Shown here: positions 38,468-46,784 of the stretch, one piece after another
Numbering within the stretch: position 1 is the first letter of the stretch
Layout: each line of letters starts with the position of its first letter
Origin: Planctomycetota bacterium
Lineage (GTDB): Bacteria > Planctomycetota > Phycisphaerae > Phycisphaerales > UBA1924
Assembly: GCA_020831805.1 (NCBI GenBank)
Contig: JAFIFX010000001.1
Coordinates: forward strand, 310,001-374,000
Direction: 5' to 3'
DNA: 64,000 nucleotides
The notes under the pieces: generated by a model
Database searches by the model: none
The model's input: the letters and a program-made list of their open reading frames with translations, nothing else
Told to the model about the DNA's origin: nothing
Made by a program: the position numbers and the translations under genes

Positions 38468-39235
38468 TTGGCCAAGCACCCGCCCGAAAACGCCGCCCGC
38501 CGCATCGCCATGTGGTCCGGACCCCGGAACATCTCGACGGCCCTGATGCGGTCATGGGGATCCCGCCCGGACTGCGCGGTCTCGGACGAGCCGCTGTACG
38601 GGCACTACCTGTCCTGGCTGCCCCCCCACCGCCGGGCCGAGCACCCTGCGGCGGACGCCGTCATCGGGGCGATGGACTGCGACTGGCGGTCGGTGGCCGC
38701 CACCCTGACCGGGCCCGTGCCGGGCGGCAAGCCGGTCTGGTACCAGAAGCACATGGCCCACCACCTGACCCCGGGCATGGATCTGGGCTGGGTGGAGGGG
38801 CTGACGAACTGCTTCCTCGTCCGCGAGCCCGCGGCCATGATCACGAGCTTCATCAAGGTCATCCCCAACCCGACGCCCGAAGATCTGGGCCTGCCGCAGC
38901 AGGTGGCGTTGTTCGAACGGATCCGGACGGCGACCGGGCGCACGCCTCCGGTGGTTGATTCGGCCGATGTCCTGCGCGACCCACGCGGCACGCTGGCGGC
39001 CCTGTGCACGCACCTCGGCGTGCCCTTCGACGCCGCCATGCTCTCGTGGAAGCCCGGCCCGCGCCCGGAGGACGGCGTGTGGGCCCCCCACTGGTACGCC
39101 GGGGTGTACGAATCGACCGGGTTCGGGCCGTACACGCCCAAGGATGAACCCGTGCCGGGCCGGTTGCGCGGGGTGCTGGAGGAGTGCAACCGGTTGTACG
39201 CTGTGCTGAAACAACAAGAAGCGCCACGCGCCTGA
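38468..39235 (+). CDS. sulfotransferase-like P-loop protein
   Basis: 255 residues from TTG 38468; ATG 38510 would be an alternative but removes basic residues before the P-loop. RRIAMWSGPRNISTALMRSWGSR is the PAPS 5'-phosphosulfate-like loop of sulfotransferases, and FLVREPAAMITSFIKV corresponds to the 3'-phosphate block (Arg-Glu-Pro). The following gene encodes an aminotransferase-like protein 29 bases on; I recall the two folds as one fused protein annotated branched-chain aminotransferase-like in plants. They likely act together, but the reaction is unknown. Confidence 0.8.
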   Translation: MAKHPPENAARRIAMWSGPRNISTALMRSWGSRPDCAVSDEPLYGHYLSWLPPHRRAEHPAADAVIGAMDCDWRSVAATLTGPVPGGKPVWYQKHMAHHLTPGMDLGWVEGLTNCFLVREPAAMITSFIKVIPNPTPEDLGLPQQVALFERIRTATGRTPPVVDSADVLRDPRGTLAALCTHLGVPFDAAMLSWKPGPRPEDGVWAPHWYAGVYESTGFGPYTPKDEPVPGRLRGVLEECNRLYAVLKQQEAPRA

Positions 39236-39264
39236 GCGGGACAACGGCGCCACAGAGGGAACGC

Positions 39265-40215
39265 ATGCTCCAGAAGTTCAACGACCAGAACCGCGACCTG
39301 CTTGTCAACATCAACGGCAGCCTCATCCACCGCGACCAGGCGGGCGTCAGCCCGTTCGATTCGGCCGTGCAGGGCGGGGACGCGGTGTGGGAGGGGCTGC
39401 GCCTCTACGACGGCAAGATCTTCACGCTCGACGAGCACATCGAGCGCCTGCGCCGCTCAGCCCGGGCCCTGGCCTTCACGCAGATCCCCAGCCGGGACGA
39501 CATCGTGGCGGAGATCAAGAAGACGCTCGAAGCGAACCACATGCGCGACGGCGTGCACATCCGCCTGACCCTCACCCGCGGCGTGAAGATCACCAGCGGC
39601 ATGGATCCGCGTCTGAACCAGTCCGGCCCCACGCTGATCGTTCTGGCCGAGCACAAGGCCCCGGTCTACGGCGATGGTGATGGCGCGGGGGTGACGCTGA
39701 TCACCAGCAGCATCCGACGCTTCCCCCCGGACTGCATGGACCCCAACATCCACCACAACAACCTGATCCAGTCGATCATGGCCAAGGTCGAGGCCAACGC
39801 CGCGGGCGCCGACGACGCCCTGATGCTCGACCAGCGCGGCTTCGTCGCCGAGACCAACGCGACCCACATCTTCATCGTGTCCGAGCACCCCGCCCACGCC
39901 GGCCGCCCGGAGATGGTCGTCCAGACCCCCCGCACCGTGGCCTGCCCGGAGGGCATCACGCGGCAGGTGGTGCTGGACCTGTGCGAAGCCAACGCCGTCC
40001 CCTGCGTCGAGCGCGACATCAGCCTGACCCATGTCTACAACGCCGCGGAGTGCTTCACGACCGGCACGATGGGCGAGATCGCCTGGGTCGGGCGGGTGGA
40101 TGGGCGCGGGATCGGTCCGGACCCCGACAAGCCAGTCATGGGCCCCGTGACGCGACGGCTGCGGGCGTTGTTCCGGGCGAAGACGAACGCCGAGGGCGTC
40201 CGGGTGGTGGATTGA
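39265..40215 (+). CDS. class IV aminotransferase-fold protein (BCAT/D-AAT-like), PLP lysine apparently replaced
   Basis: 316 residues from ATG 39265 with AGAGGGA upstream. The fold is clear: DSAVQGGDAVWEGLRLYDG, HIERLRRSARAL, IMAKVEANAAGADDALMLD, RGFVAETNATHIFIV and FTTGTMGEIAWVGRVDG. When aligned to D-amino acid aminotransferase (IKSLNLLGAVLAKQEA), the residue in the place of the PLP-binding Lys is His 163 of NIHHNNLIQSIMAKVEA. The conserved Glu (196) is kept. So it could be a non-PLP or altered enzyme, or the Lys is supplied elsewhere. It is cotranscribed with the sulfotransferase-like gene. Confidence 0.8.
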   Translation: MLQKFNDQNRDLLVNINGSLIHRDQAGVSPFDSAVQGGDAVWEGLRLYDGKIFTLDEHIERLRRSARALAFTQIPSRDDIVAEIKKTLEANHMRDGVHIRLTLTRGVKITSGMDPRLNQSGPTLIVLAEHKAPVYGDGDGAGVTLITSSIRRFPPDCMDPNIHHNNLIQSIMAKVEANAAGADDALMLDQRGFVAETNATHIFIVSEHPAHAGRPEMVVQTPRTVACPEGITRQVVLDLCEANAVPCVERDISLTHVYNAAECFTTGTMGEIAWVGRVDGRGIGPDPDKPVMGPVTRRLRALFRAKTNAEGVRVVD

Positions 40216-40258
40216 GTACGGTTGCCCGGCCTGGAAGCGGGCCGCAGGGAGTCTGGCG

Positions 40259-41446
40259 ATGACCGAACCATGGGGAGCGCCCCGCGACGAACGAGACCGT
40301 GATTTCGTCGCCCGGGCGCTGCAGACCAGCTTCGGCATGGAGCGCGAGCCGGCGCTCCGCGCGATCGAACAGGCGGGCGAGCTCCAGCGGGTGTTCCGCG
40401 ATGAGCGGGGCGAGCCGGCGGGCTCGGCTCTGGTCGTGTGGTGCGGCCAGTTCTTCGGCGGGCGATCCGTCCCGATGGCCGGTGTACGCGCGGTGGCTGT
40501 GCCCCCCGAGCGTCGGGGAACCGGCGTGGCGACGGACCTGATGAAGGCCCTGCTGGGCGAGGCCCACGAGCGGGGCACACCGATCTCCACGCTTTACGCG
40601 GCCACGCAGCCCCTCTACCGGCGCACCGGTTACGAGCAGGCGGGCCACCGCCACCGCGTCACCCTCGACCCCGCGCGGCTCAAGGGCCGGGCGGTCCCGG
40701 GCACGCGGATCCGCCCCGCGGATTTCGATCGTGACCACGACGCTATCGTCGCCTGCCACCACGCGATGGCCCGCGCGATGCCGGGCAACCTCGACCGCGA
40801 CGCCTACCTGTGGTCGCTGCTCCGCGCCCCGAGGGCCACGCAGACCGACACCCTGCTGATCGAGGACGACGCCGGACGGATCGGCGGTGTCCTGACATCG
40901 CGGCTCGAGCGGATCCCATACCCGGGGCGCGGGTTCGCCCTCTGGGCCAGCGACATCAGCGCCTCCAGCGAGCAGGGCGCACGGGGCGTGCTCGCGGCCA
41001 TGGCCGGCTTCGGATCCGTCGCGACCGAGATCCGCCTGCACTGCGGCCCGACCCACCCGCTGCTGCTCCTCCTCGACGAGCAGAAGTACCGCATCGACCA
41101 CGAGGAGCACTGGATGACCCGCATCGTGCGCCTGGCCGACGCGGTCGGTGCACGGGGCTACCCGGCGACGCTTCGCACCCGCGTGGGCGTTCGCGTGCAC
41201 GACCCGCTCTTCAGCGACAACGACGGTGACTGGACCATCGAGGTCGAGGACGGCCACGCCGAAGGCACCCGCGGCGGCGACGCCCGCGTCGAACTGGACA
41301 TCGGCGCGATGGCCGCGGTCTACACCGGCTTCGCCTCGCCCGAGCAACTCGCCCTGATCGGACGCATCCGCGGCGATCAGGAGGCCCTGTCCACGCTCGG
41401 CGCGATCTTCGCCGGGCCGACGCCGTCCATGGTCGATTTCTTCTAG
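40259..41446 (+). CDS. Eis-like GNAT acetyltransferase
   Basis: 395 residues. The N-terminal GNAT domain has the acetyl-CoA loop AVAVPPERRGTGVATDLMKALLGEA and LYAATQPLYRRTGYE. A second, GNAT-like middle domain and a C-terminal SCP2-like domain (WTIEVEDGHAEGTRGG, AAVYTGFASPEQL) complete the Eis plan; the protein ends in a bulky hydrophobic tail (MVDFF), as Eis proteins do. Family members acetylate aminoglycosides or peptides at several amines. It follows the aminotransferase-like gene by 43 bases and overlaps the convergent LOG gene by 4 bases. Confidence 0.88.
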   Translation: MTEPWGAPRDERDRDFVARALQTSFGMEREPALRAIEQAGELQRVFRDERGEPAGSALVVWCGQFFGGRSVPMAGVRAVAVPPERRGTGVATDLMKALLGEAHERGTPISTLYAATQPLYRRTGYEQAGHRHRVTLDPARLKGRAVPGTRIRPADFDRDHDAIVACHHAMARAMPGNLDRDAYLWSLLRAPRATQTDTLLIEDDAGRIGGVLTSRLERIPYPGRGFALWASDISASSEQGARGVLAAMAGFGSVATEIRLHCGPTHPLLLLLDEQKYRIDHEEHWMTRIVRLADAVGARGYPATLRTRVGVRVHDPLFSDNDGDWTIEVEDGHAEGTRGGDARVELDIGAMAAVYTGFASPEQLALIGRIRGDQEALSTLGAIFAGPTPSMVDFF

Positions 41447-42273
41447 CGCCCGGTTCCCTGCTGAACCGCTGCTTGTGACGCCGAACCCGCCGCCTTCTCC
41501 TGCCCCGGCGACTTCTCCCCCAGCGCCGGTACCGGCTTGATCGGCAGGCCGTGGACGCCCGCCTCGCGGATCCAGCGGATGGCCTCGTCCACATCGTCGG
41601 TCATGCGGATCAGGTCCGGGTCCGACGGCGAGATCACGCCATCGTCCACCATGCGCGTGCGGATGAAGTGCATTGGCTCGGCCCAGAAGTCCGAGCCCAT
41701 CACGATCATCGGGAAGCGTTCGATCTTCTCGGTCTGGATGAGCACCGCCGTCTCGAAGACCTCGTCCAGCGTGCCGAAGCCGCCGGGCATCGCGACGAAC
41801 GCGTCGGAGTACTTGACCAGCATCACCTTGCGCACGAAGAAGTAGCGGAACTCGACGAACCGGTCCAGGTACGGGTTCGGCTCCTGCTCCAACGGCAGCT
41901 GGATGTTGCACCCGATCGACAGCCCGCCCCGCTCCTTGGCGCCGCGGTTGGCGGCTTCCATGATGCCCGGGCCGCCGCCGGTCATCGTCGTGTAGCCGGC
42001 CTCGGCCAGGGCGTTGCCGAAATCGCGGGCCAGCTTGTAGTACCGGTGGTCCTCCCCGAACCGGGCCGAGCCGAAGACTGTCACGCACGGGCCGATGAAG
42101 TGGAGCTGGCGGAAGCCGCGGATGAACTCGGCGAAGATCCGGGCCGACCGGACCAGCTCCTCCCGGCGCAGCCGGGGGCCTTCGAGCAGGCGGTTCTCAT
42201 CGCCCTTGGGCGGGCGTTTGCCCCATAGACTGCGTGACGGGGGCTGGGGGCGGGGTTTTTCGTCAGTGGGCAT
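41443..42273 (-). CDS. LOG-family nucleotide 5'-monophosphate phosphoribohydrolase-like protein
   Basis: 276 residues. Rossmann fold with the two LOG signatures: MTGGGPGIMEAANRGA and MPGGFGTLDEVFE, where Arg and Glu form the nucleotide site. LOG enzymes release free base from nucleotide monophosphates (cytokinin activation in plants; nucleotide turnover in bacteria such as PpnN). The N-terminal 25 and C-terminal 30 residues are low-complexity tails. It runs leftward as a single gene. Confidence 0.9.
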   Translation of the reverse strand: MPTDEKPRPQPPSRSLWGKRPPKGDENRLLEGPRLRREELVRSARIFAEFIRGFRQLHFIGPCVTVFGSARFGEDHRYYKLARDFGNALAEAGYTTMTGGGPGIMEAANRGAKERGGLSIGCNIQLPLEQEPNPYLDRFVEFRYFFVRKVMLVKYSDAFVAMPGGFGTLDEVFETAVLIQTEKIERFPMIVMGSDFWAEPMHFIRTRMVDDGVISPSDPDLIRMTDDVDEAIRWIREAGVHGLPIKPVPALGEKSPGQEKAAGSASQAAVQQGTGR

Positions 42274-42387
42274 TCATTCAGTATCGGCCGCTCCCAGCGT
42301 CCAGCCCAACCGCCGGGCCAGCGACCCCCTATTCAGGGGTTGGTCGGACTGGTTTGGACCTGGCTGTCTGACCGATGAACAATAGAG

Positions 42388-43215
42388 ATGATGGTTCTGC
42401 CAGAGATGATGCTCGCGACCGTGCTTGCGGCCGCATCGCCGCAACTGATGGATGTTGGTTCCCCCGGGGGATCCGATGTCTTCGCGGTCGAACTGGAAGA
42501 AGCGCGGGTCGCTCGGGCGCGCCTCTCGCTGATGCGGGCGGACGGCATCGAGCTGGCCTGGATCGAAGGGCTCGTCCGCATCCCGGAGTTCGACGGCCGG
42601 AGCGCGCTTCCCGATGTGCTGCGCTTCGAGGCCCCGGTGCTTGAGCCCGACACCGGCGTCAATGAGCCGCTCGGACGCACCTTCCGCTTTGAGATCGACC
42701 GCACCACCGCGCTGCGCGACGGCGGCATCTCCGGCCAGCAGCCCGCGCTCAGCGGCGACGACGGCCTGATGCGCCTGTCCTCGCTCGCCTCGGGCGAGGG
42801 CGAGTACGACATCTATGACCTCTCCCTGGCTTGGGACGCCTACAAGCCCGGGCCGCTGACCGTGTCGGTCATCGGCGGGATCAAGGCGATCGATGCGCGG
42901 ATCAGCCGGGCCGTGACCGGCGAGAACGGGACCACCTTCCAGGACGCCCGCGGCCTGGCCGCGGTCCCGGTGATCGGGGGCGGGGTCACCTGGCGCATCA
43001 GCGAGGACATGGTCTTCTCCGGCACCGCGAGCACGCAGAGCTTTTCCGGCCAGGGCAATGTGCTGGATATGTCCGCGGAAACCAGCCTGCGTCTGGCGCC
43101 AAACATCGGGCTCAGCGCGGGGTATCAGATGATCCGTGGCAGCATCGAGGTCGAATCACTGGGCACCGAACTGGACCGCGAGGGCATCTTCGCCCGCATC
43201 CAGATCCGGTTCTGA
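42388..43215 (+). CDS. outer-membrane beta-barrel-like exported protein
   Basis: 275 residues with a short signal-like N-terminus (MMLATVLAAASPQ). The second half is a set of alternating amphipathic strands (LTVSVIGGIKAIDARIS, VIGGGVTWRISEDMVFSGTAST, NIGLSAGYQMIRGSIEV), and the protein ends IFARIQIRF with a C-terminal Phe, the usual BAM-complex signal. It is probably a small outer-membrane barrel. No family recognised. The start may be one of two adjacent ATGs. Confidence 0.65.
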   Translation: MMVLPEMMLATVLAAASPQLMDVGSPGGSDVFAVELEEARVARARLSLMRADGIELAWIEGLVRIPEFDGRSALPDVLRFEAPVLEPDTGVNEPLGRTFRFEIDRTTALRDGGISGQQPALSGDDGLMRLSSLASGEGEYDIYDLSLAWDAYKPGPLTVSVIGGIKAIDARISRAVTGENGTTFQDARGLAAVPVIGGGVTWRISEDMVFSGTASTQSFSGQGNVLDMSAETSLRLAPNIGLSAGYQMIRGSIEVESLGTELDREGIFARIQIRF

Positions 43216-43273
43216 CGCGCCCTTCAGCGGTCAACAGGCAGGCGCGGAGACCGCGCGGGCTGAATCCCGCGTC

Positions 43274-44494
43274 TCATTTCATCAGATCGGCGAGGATGTC
43301 CAGCCCCTTGGCCAGGCGGGAAGGGTCGGTCGCGTAGCTGATGCGGAAGTGGGTGTCGTGGCGGCTGAACACGCCGCCGGGGACGACCAGCACGCCGGCC
43401 TCGGCAGCCTTTTCCGTGAACTCCGATCCGGTCAGGCCGAGCTTCTCGGGCACGCGGACCCAGGCGTAGAACGCGCCGCCAGGCGGGGCGATGTGGGTCA
43501 ACGGACCGAGCTTGTTGACGATCATGTCGCGCCGCTTCTGGTAATCGAGGACGAACGGGTCCATGTCCACGCCGAAGCAGGCGGCCGCGCCGTGCTGGAG
43601 CGGGGCCGGGGCGCACACGAAGGTGTACTGCTGGAACTTGCTCATCGCCTCGAGCAGCCACGCCGGTCCGGCGGTGTATCCCAGGCGCCAGCCGGTGCAG
43701 GCGTAGGTCTTGCCGAAGCCGCGGACGAGCAGGACGGTGTCCTCCGCGCCGGGCAGGCGGGCCGGGCTGGGGCAGCACTTCTGCGAAGGGTCGCCGACCC
43801 GCGCGTCGGTCCGGGCGTCGGGGAACGCGAAGGCGTCGTAGATCTCGTCCGAGATGAGCACGACGCCCCGGGACCGGCAAAGGTCCAGCAGGTCCGCGCA
43901 GTTCTGCTTCGAGGCGACCACGCCGGCGGGGTTTGACGGCGTGCTGAAGAGCACGAAGCGGGTGCGGTCGGTGATCAGCGGCTCGACCCGCTCGGCGGTC
44001 AACTGGCCATTCGCGCCGGTGTCGCAGAAGACCGGCTCGGCGCTGCACGCCGCGCCGAGTTCGGGGTAGCTGACAAAGTACGGGTCGGGGATGATGAACT
44101 CGTCCCCGGGATCGAGCATGGACAGGAACGCCAGCGTGAGCGCGCCGGAGGTCCCCGCGGTGATCATCGAGGCGGGGCCTCTGTGACCCTCGGCCCCGGC
44201 CGGGGCGCAGCGCCAGCCGGTGTCCAGGGCGATGAACTCGTTGATGCGGGCGAGCACGCCGGGGTCGCCGACATTGGGTGTGTAGCCGTTGCGTCCGGCC
44301 GTGAGCGCGTCGACGGCGGCCGTGCGGACGGCGTCGGGCACGGGGAAATCGGGCTGGCCGATGGTCAGGTTGACCGCGTCGGGCATAGTCGCCGCGCGGC
44401 CCAGGATGCGGCGGATGCCGGACGAGCGGATCGCGCCCGCGCGGGCCGACGGGCGGCCGGTCGCCGGGCGTTCGTCCTGCGCCGGGGCGTGCAC
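43274..44494 (-). CDS. class I/II PLP aminotransferase (aspartate aminotransferase-like)
   Basis: 406 residues. PLP enzyme with LTIGQPDFPVPDAV, TAGTSGALTLAFLSMLDPGDE, FSTPSNPAGVV, ISDEIYDAF and the Schiff-base Lys in LLVRGFGKTYACTGWRLGY. The C-terminal Arg lies in THFRISYATD. It matches prokaryotic type-I aspartate/aromatic aminotransferases, but the donor cannot be named from sequence. It starts 4 bases after the small basic protein gene and may share its transcript. Confidence 0.9.
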   Translation of the reverse strand: MHAPAQDERPATGRPSARAGAIRSSGIRRILGRAATMPDAVNLTIGQPDFPVPDAVRTAAVDALTAGRNGYTPNVGDPGVLARINEFIALDTGWRCAPAGAEGHRGPASMITAGTSGALTLAFLSMLDPGDEFIIPDPYFVSYPELGAACSAEPVFCDTGANGQLTAERVEPLITDRTRFVLFSTPSNPAGVVASKQNCADLLDLCRSRGVVLISDEIYDAFAFPDARTDARVGDPSQKCCPSPARLPGAEDTVLLVRGFGKTYACTGWRLGYTAGPAWLLEAMSKFQQYTFVCAPAPLQHGAAACFGVDMDPFVLDYQKRRDMIVNKLGPLTHIAPPGGAFYAWVRVPEKLGLTGSEFTEKAAEAGVLVVPGGVFSRHDTHFRISYATDPSRLAKGLDILADLMK

Positions 44495-44498
44495 CGGC

Positions 44499-44657
44499 TT
44501 ACTCGCGGACCTTGGTCTTGGGCAGGCCGAGGGCGCCGTCCTTCTTGGGGTCCAGCCGCTTCTCGTCCTTCAGGGCGGCGATGCGCTCGCCGCGCTTCAT
44601 CACGGAGCGCTTGGTGGTCAGGTTGCCCTCGGTCTTCAGCGAACGGTCGATGCTCAT
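44499..44657 (-). CDS. PVC-group small basic protein
   Basis: 52 residues, strongly basic: it starts MSIDRSLKTEGNLTTKRS, continues VMKRGERIAALK and ends GLPKTKVRE. This matches the small basic protein family (TIGR04137 as I recall it) restricted to Planctomycetes, Verrucomicrobia and Chlamydiae. Function is unknown; the charge suggests RNA or ribosome binding. It is a useful taxonomic marker for the window. It lies between the SPOR-like gene upstream and the aminotransferase 4 bases downstream. Confidence 0.85.
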   Translation of the reverse strand: MSIDRSLKTEGNLTTKRSVMKRGERIAALKDEKRLDPKKDGALGLPKTKVRE

Positions 44658-44694
44658 GTCCGGCTCCGGTCTCTCGGGCTTGTGCCCGCGTGTG

Positions 44695-45516
44695 CTATGG
44701 GTCGTATCGACGCCAGAGTGTCTGGGAAAAGTCCGAGCCGCCCCGGCGTTCCCGTCTCCAATCAGCCCCGATGGCGGCCATGCGACGCTGGTGCTCGCGG
44801 CGTTCGTCCGTCGTGGAACTGAACTGCCCGCTGGGCACCGCAAGTCCCATGGAGAAAAGCGTATAGCGGGCGGGATTGTTGGCGTCTCCCCTCGCAGAGT
44901 CCACCGGCACCCCGATCGCCCTTGTCCCCCGCGAAGCCAGGAACGCCAACGCGTCCTGGGCCTGATCGGCGGGGAGGGTGGCCAGTTCCAGGTAGTTGCT
45001 GCCGGGGGTCCGCGGGTCAACCCCCCGCTGGCCGTCGGGCAGCAGCACCCAGTTGCCCGTCGGCGTCCTTGGGGGCTGGGTTCTCGGCTGGGTCGTGGCG
45101 CCCTGGGTGGTTCGATCGGAGGCGGTGGCTTGGGATCGGGCCGGATCGGAGGGGGAATCACCCGCGGTCCTGGTCGGCGGAACCACCGGCTCGGAGCCGA
45201 CCACGCGCCCCATCTCTTCCTTGCCCGCCCCGTAGCCGAGCCGATATCCGGTCGCCCACGCCGCGACCACGAGCAGGAGCACCACGGCGACCGCCATGTA
45301 CACCCGGGTCATGGGCACGCGGAGTTCGCCGGACTGGCGGGGTTCGTCCTCGAGAGTGGCCGCGGACCGCTCGGCGCGGGTCACACCGGCGCCGGACCAG
45401 GGGACGCCCGGGTCCGGATCACGGCGTGCCGGTTCGGGCTGCGCGGGCGTCCGGGACGCGTCCTCGGACTGCTTGCGCAGAAGCTCGAACAGGGGCGGGC
45501 CGGCGCGTTTGGACAT
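44695..45516 (-). CDS. single-pass membrane protein with a possible SPOR-like C-terminal domain
   Basis: 273 residues. The cytoplasmic first 70 residues are charged; one membrane helix at about 72-90 (VYMAVAVVLLLVVAAWATGY) is followed by a Thr/Pro/Gln-rich periplasmic linker, then a compact domain (GSNYLELATLPADQAQDALAFLASRGTRAIG) whose pattern recalls SPOR peptidoglycan-binding domains. The C-terminal 50 residues are charged. This is a fold impression, not a motif match. It is divergent from nuoI with 50 bases between. Confidence 0.55.
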   Translation of the reverse strand: MSKRAGPPLFELLRKQSEDASRTPAQPEPARRDPDPGVPWSGAGVTRAERSAATLEDEPRQSGELRVPMTRVYMAVAVVLLLVVAAWATGYRLGYGAGKEEMGRVVGSEPVVPPTRTAGDSPSDPARSQATASDRTTQGATTQPRTQPPRTPTGNWVLLPDGQRGVDPRTPGSNYLELATLPADQAQDALAFLASRGTRAIGVPVDSARGDANNPARYTLFSMGLAVPSGQFSSTTDERREHQRRMAAIGADWRRERRGGSDFSQTLWRRYDP

Positions 45517-45566
45517 GCCCTGATGGTATCCGCGTCGGAGGCGGCGCGAGCTATACTTTCCGCCAT

Positions 45567-46112
45567 ATGGCGATCCGTGACGACGAAGTGGTGCATATCC
45601 GCCCGGCCCCCATGAGCGGGCTGGAAGCCGTCTATCTGCCCGAGATCATCAAGGGCTTCGGGACGACTCTGCGGCACATGTTCACCAGTTGGGGCCAGGG
45701 CCGGACCAGCCGCTCGCTCCAGTACCCCGAGCAGCGTCGCGAGCACTACAAGCCCGAGGACGGGGGCCTGGAACCCTCAAACTTTCGCGGCTTCCACCGG
45801 CTCAACCGGGACGAGGCCGGCCGGGTCAAGTGCGTGGCGTGCATGATGTGCCCGACGATCTGCCCGGCCAACTGCATCCACATCGAGGCGGCGGAAAGCC
45901 CCTGGGACGACCGCGAGAAGTACCCCGCCAAGTTCGAGATCGATGAGCTGCGCTGCATCTTCTGCGGCATGTGCGAGGAGGCGTGCCCGGTGGACGCGAT
46001 CGAGCTGACGCCGGAGTACGACATCGTCGCGCTGAGCCGGCAGGAGATGATCTTCGACAAGAACAAACTCCTGCACATGTACGACATCACGATCGACAAG
46101 AAGCCGATGTGA
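45567..46112 (+). CDS. nuoI: NADH-quinone oxidoreductase subunit I-like ferredoxin
   Basis: 181 residues from ATG 45567. It carries two 4Fe-4S sites: C89, C92, C95, C99 (CVACMMCPTIC) and C130, C133, C136, C140 (CIFCGMCEEAC), and ends in the NuoI-like QEMIFDKNKLL. In complex I it passes electrons from the NADH arm towards quinone. No other nuo gene is adjacent, which is unusual. There is no Shine-Dalgarno; a TATACT at 45552-45557 would place the transcript start next to the ATG, suggesting a leaderless mRNA. Confidence 0.92.
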   Translation: MAIRDDEVVHIRPAPMSGLEAVYLPEIIKGFGTTLRHMFTSWGQGRTSRSLQYPEQRREHYKPEDGGLEPSNFRGFHRLNRDEAGRVKCVACMMCPTICPANCIHIEAAESPWDDREKYPAKFEIDELRCIFCGMCEEACPVDAIELTPEYDIVALSRQEMIFDKNKLLHMYDITIDKKPM

Positions 46113-46159
46113 TCCGCGGGCGGGCCCGGTTCAGGCCCCGCCGGCAAAGGCCACGATCC

Positions 46160-46197
46160 AAAAACAACGCGGAGCCGGTTTGGCCGGCTCCGCGTTG
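46160..46197 (-). terminator. strong rho-independent terminator of the leftward gene 46233-46784
   Basis: A perfect 14-bp stem, CAACGCGGAGCCGG (46165-46178) with CCGGCTCCGCGTTG (46184-46197), loop of 5. On the minus strand it is followed by TTTTT (46164-46160), 35 bases after the stop codon. On the plus strand, past nuoI, no T-run follows. Confidence 0.9.
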
Positions 46198-46232
46198 CTG
46201 TTCGGTCGTATGGGTCAGGAACCGGTCGCTGT

Positions 46233-46784
46233 TCAGCGGCGACGGCGGGCCGCCACGAGGCCGCCGATTCCGAGCATCGCGAGCGCGGACGGGGCGGGGA
46301 TGACCGTGAGGCCGAGGGTCAGCTTGTAGGCGAAGTTCTGCTGATGTCCAAGGCCGTCGAAGATGTCGGTCGTGCCGACCGAGGACGCGCCCTGGTCGCC
46401 GAAGCCCGAGATCCCGATGTAGTACTGGCCGGCCAGGAGGCTGGCGAACTGCAGGGCGGGCATCAGGCCGATGCCGCTGTTGTCGTCGAACGCCAGAACC
46501 ACGCCTGACGAGTCGACCAGCTGGAGCACGCCGTCCGCCATGGCGGTGCCCGAGAAGGCCGCGAAGACGGCGAGGGTGGCGGTGTTGGACAGGTTGAAGG
46601 TGAACCAGTCCACATCGCCGACGGTGATCGAGCCATCGATCAGGACCGAACCGCCGGGGGCGTCGAAGCTGCCCACGAAGTTCGCGTTGGCGAGCGTGTT
46701 GTTCGGCTCGCTTTCGGTAATGAACCCGGCCGACGCCACACTGGCCATCGCGGCCATACCAGCAATCACACATGCTGACTTCAT
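46233..46784 (-). CDS. secreted PEP-CTERM-like protein
   Basis: 183 residues from ATG 46784, with AAGGAGAG upstream and a signal peptide (CVIAGMAAMASVASA, cleaved before GF). The body resembles bacterial pre-peptidase C-terminal-type domains: ESEPNNTLANANFVGSF, then DVDWFTFNLSNTATLAVFA and QYYIGISGFGDQ, which usually follow secreted hydrolases but here form the whole protein. The tail is IPAPSALAMLGIGGLVAARRRR. It is divergent from another PEP-CTERM gene; the 377 bases between hold the repeated 14-mers. Confidence 0.88.
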   Translation of the reverse strand: MKSACVIAGMAAMASVASAGFITESEPNNTLANANFVGSFDAPGGSVLIDGSITVGDVDWFTFNLSNTATLAVFAAFSGTAMADGVLQLVDSSGVVLAFDDNSGIGLMPALQFASLLAGQYYIGISGFGDQGASSVGTTDIFDGLGHQQNFAYKLTLGLTVIPAPSALAMLGIGGLVAARRRR

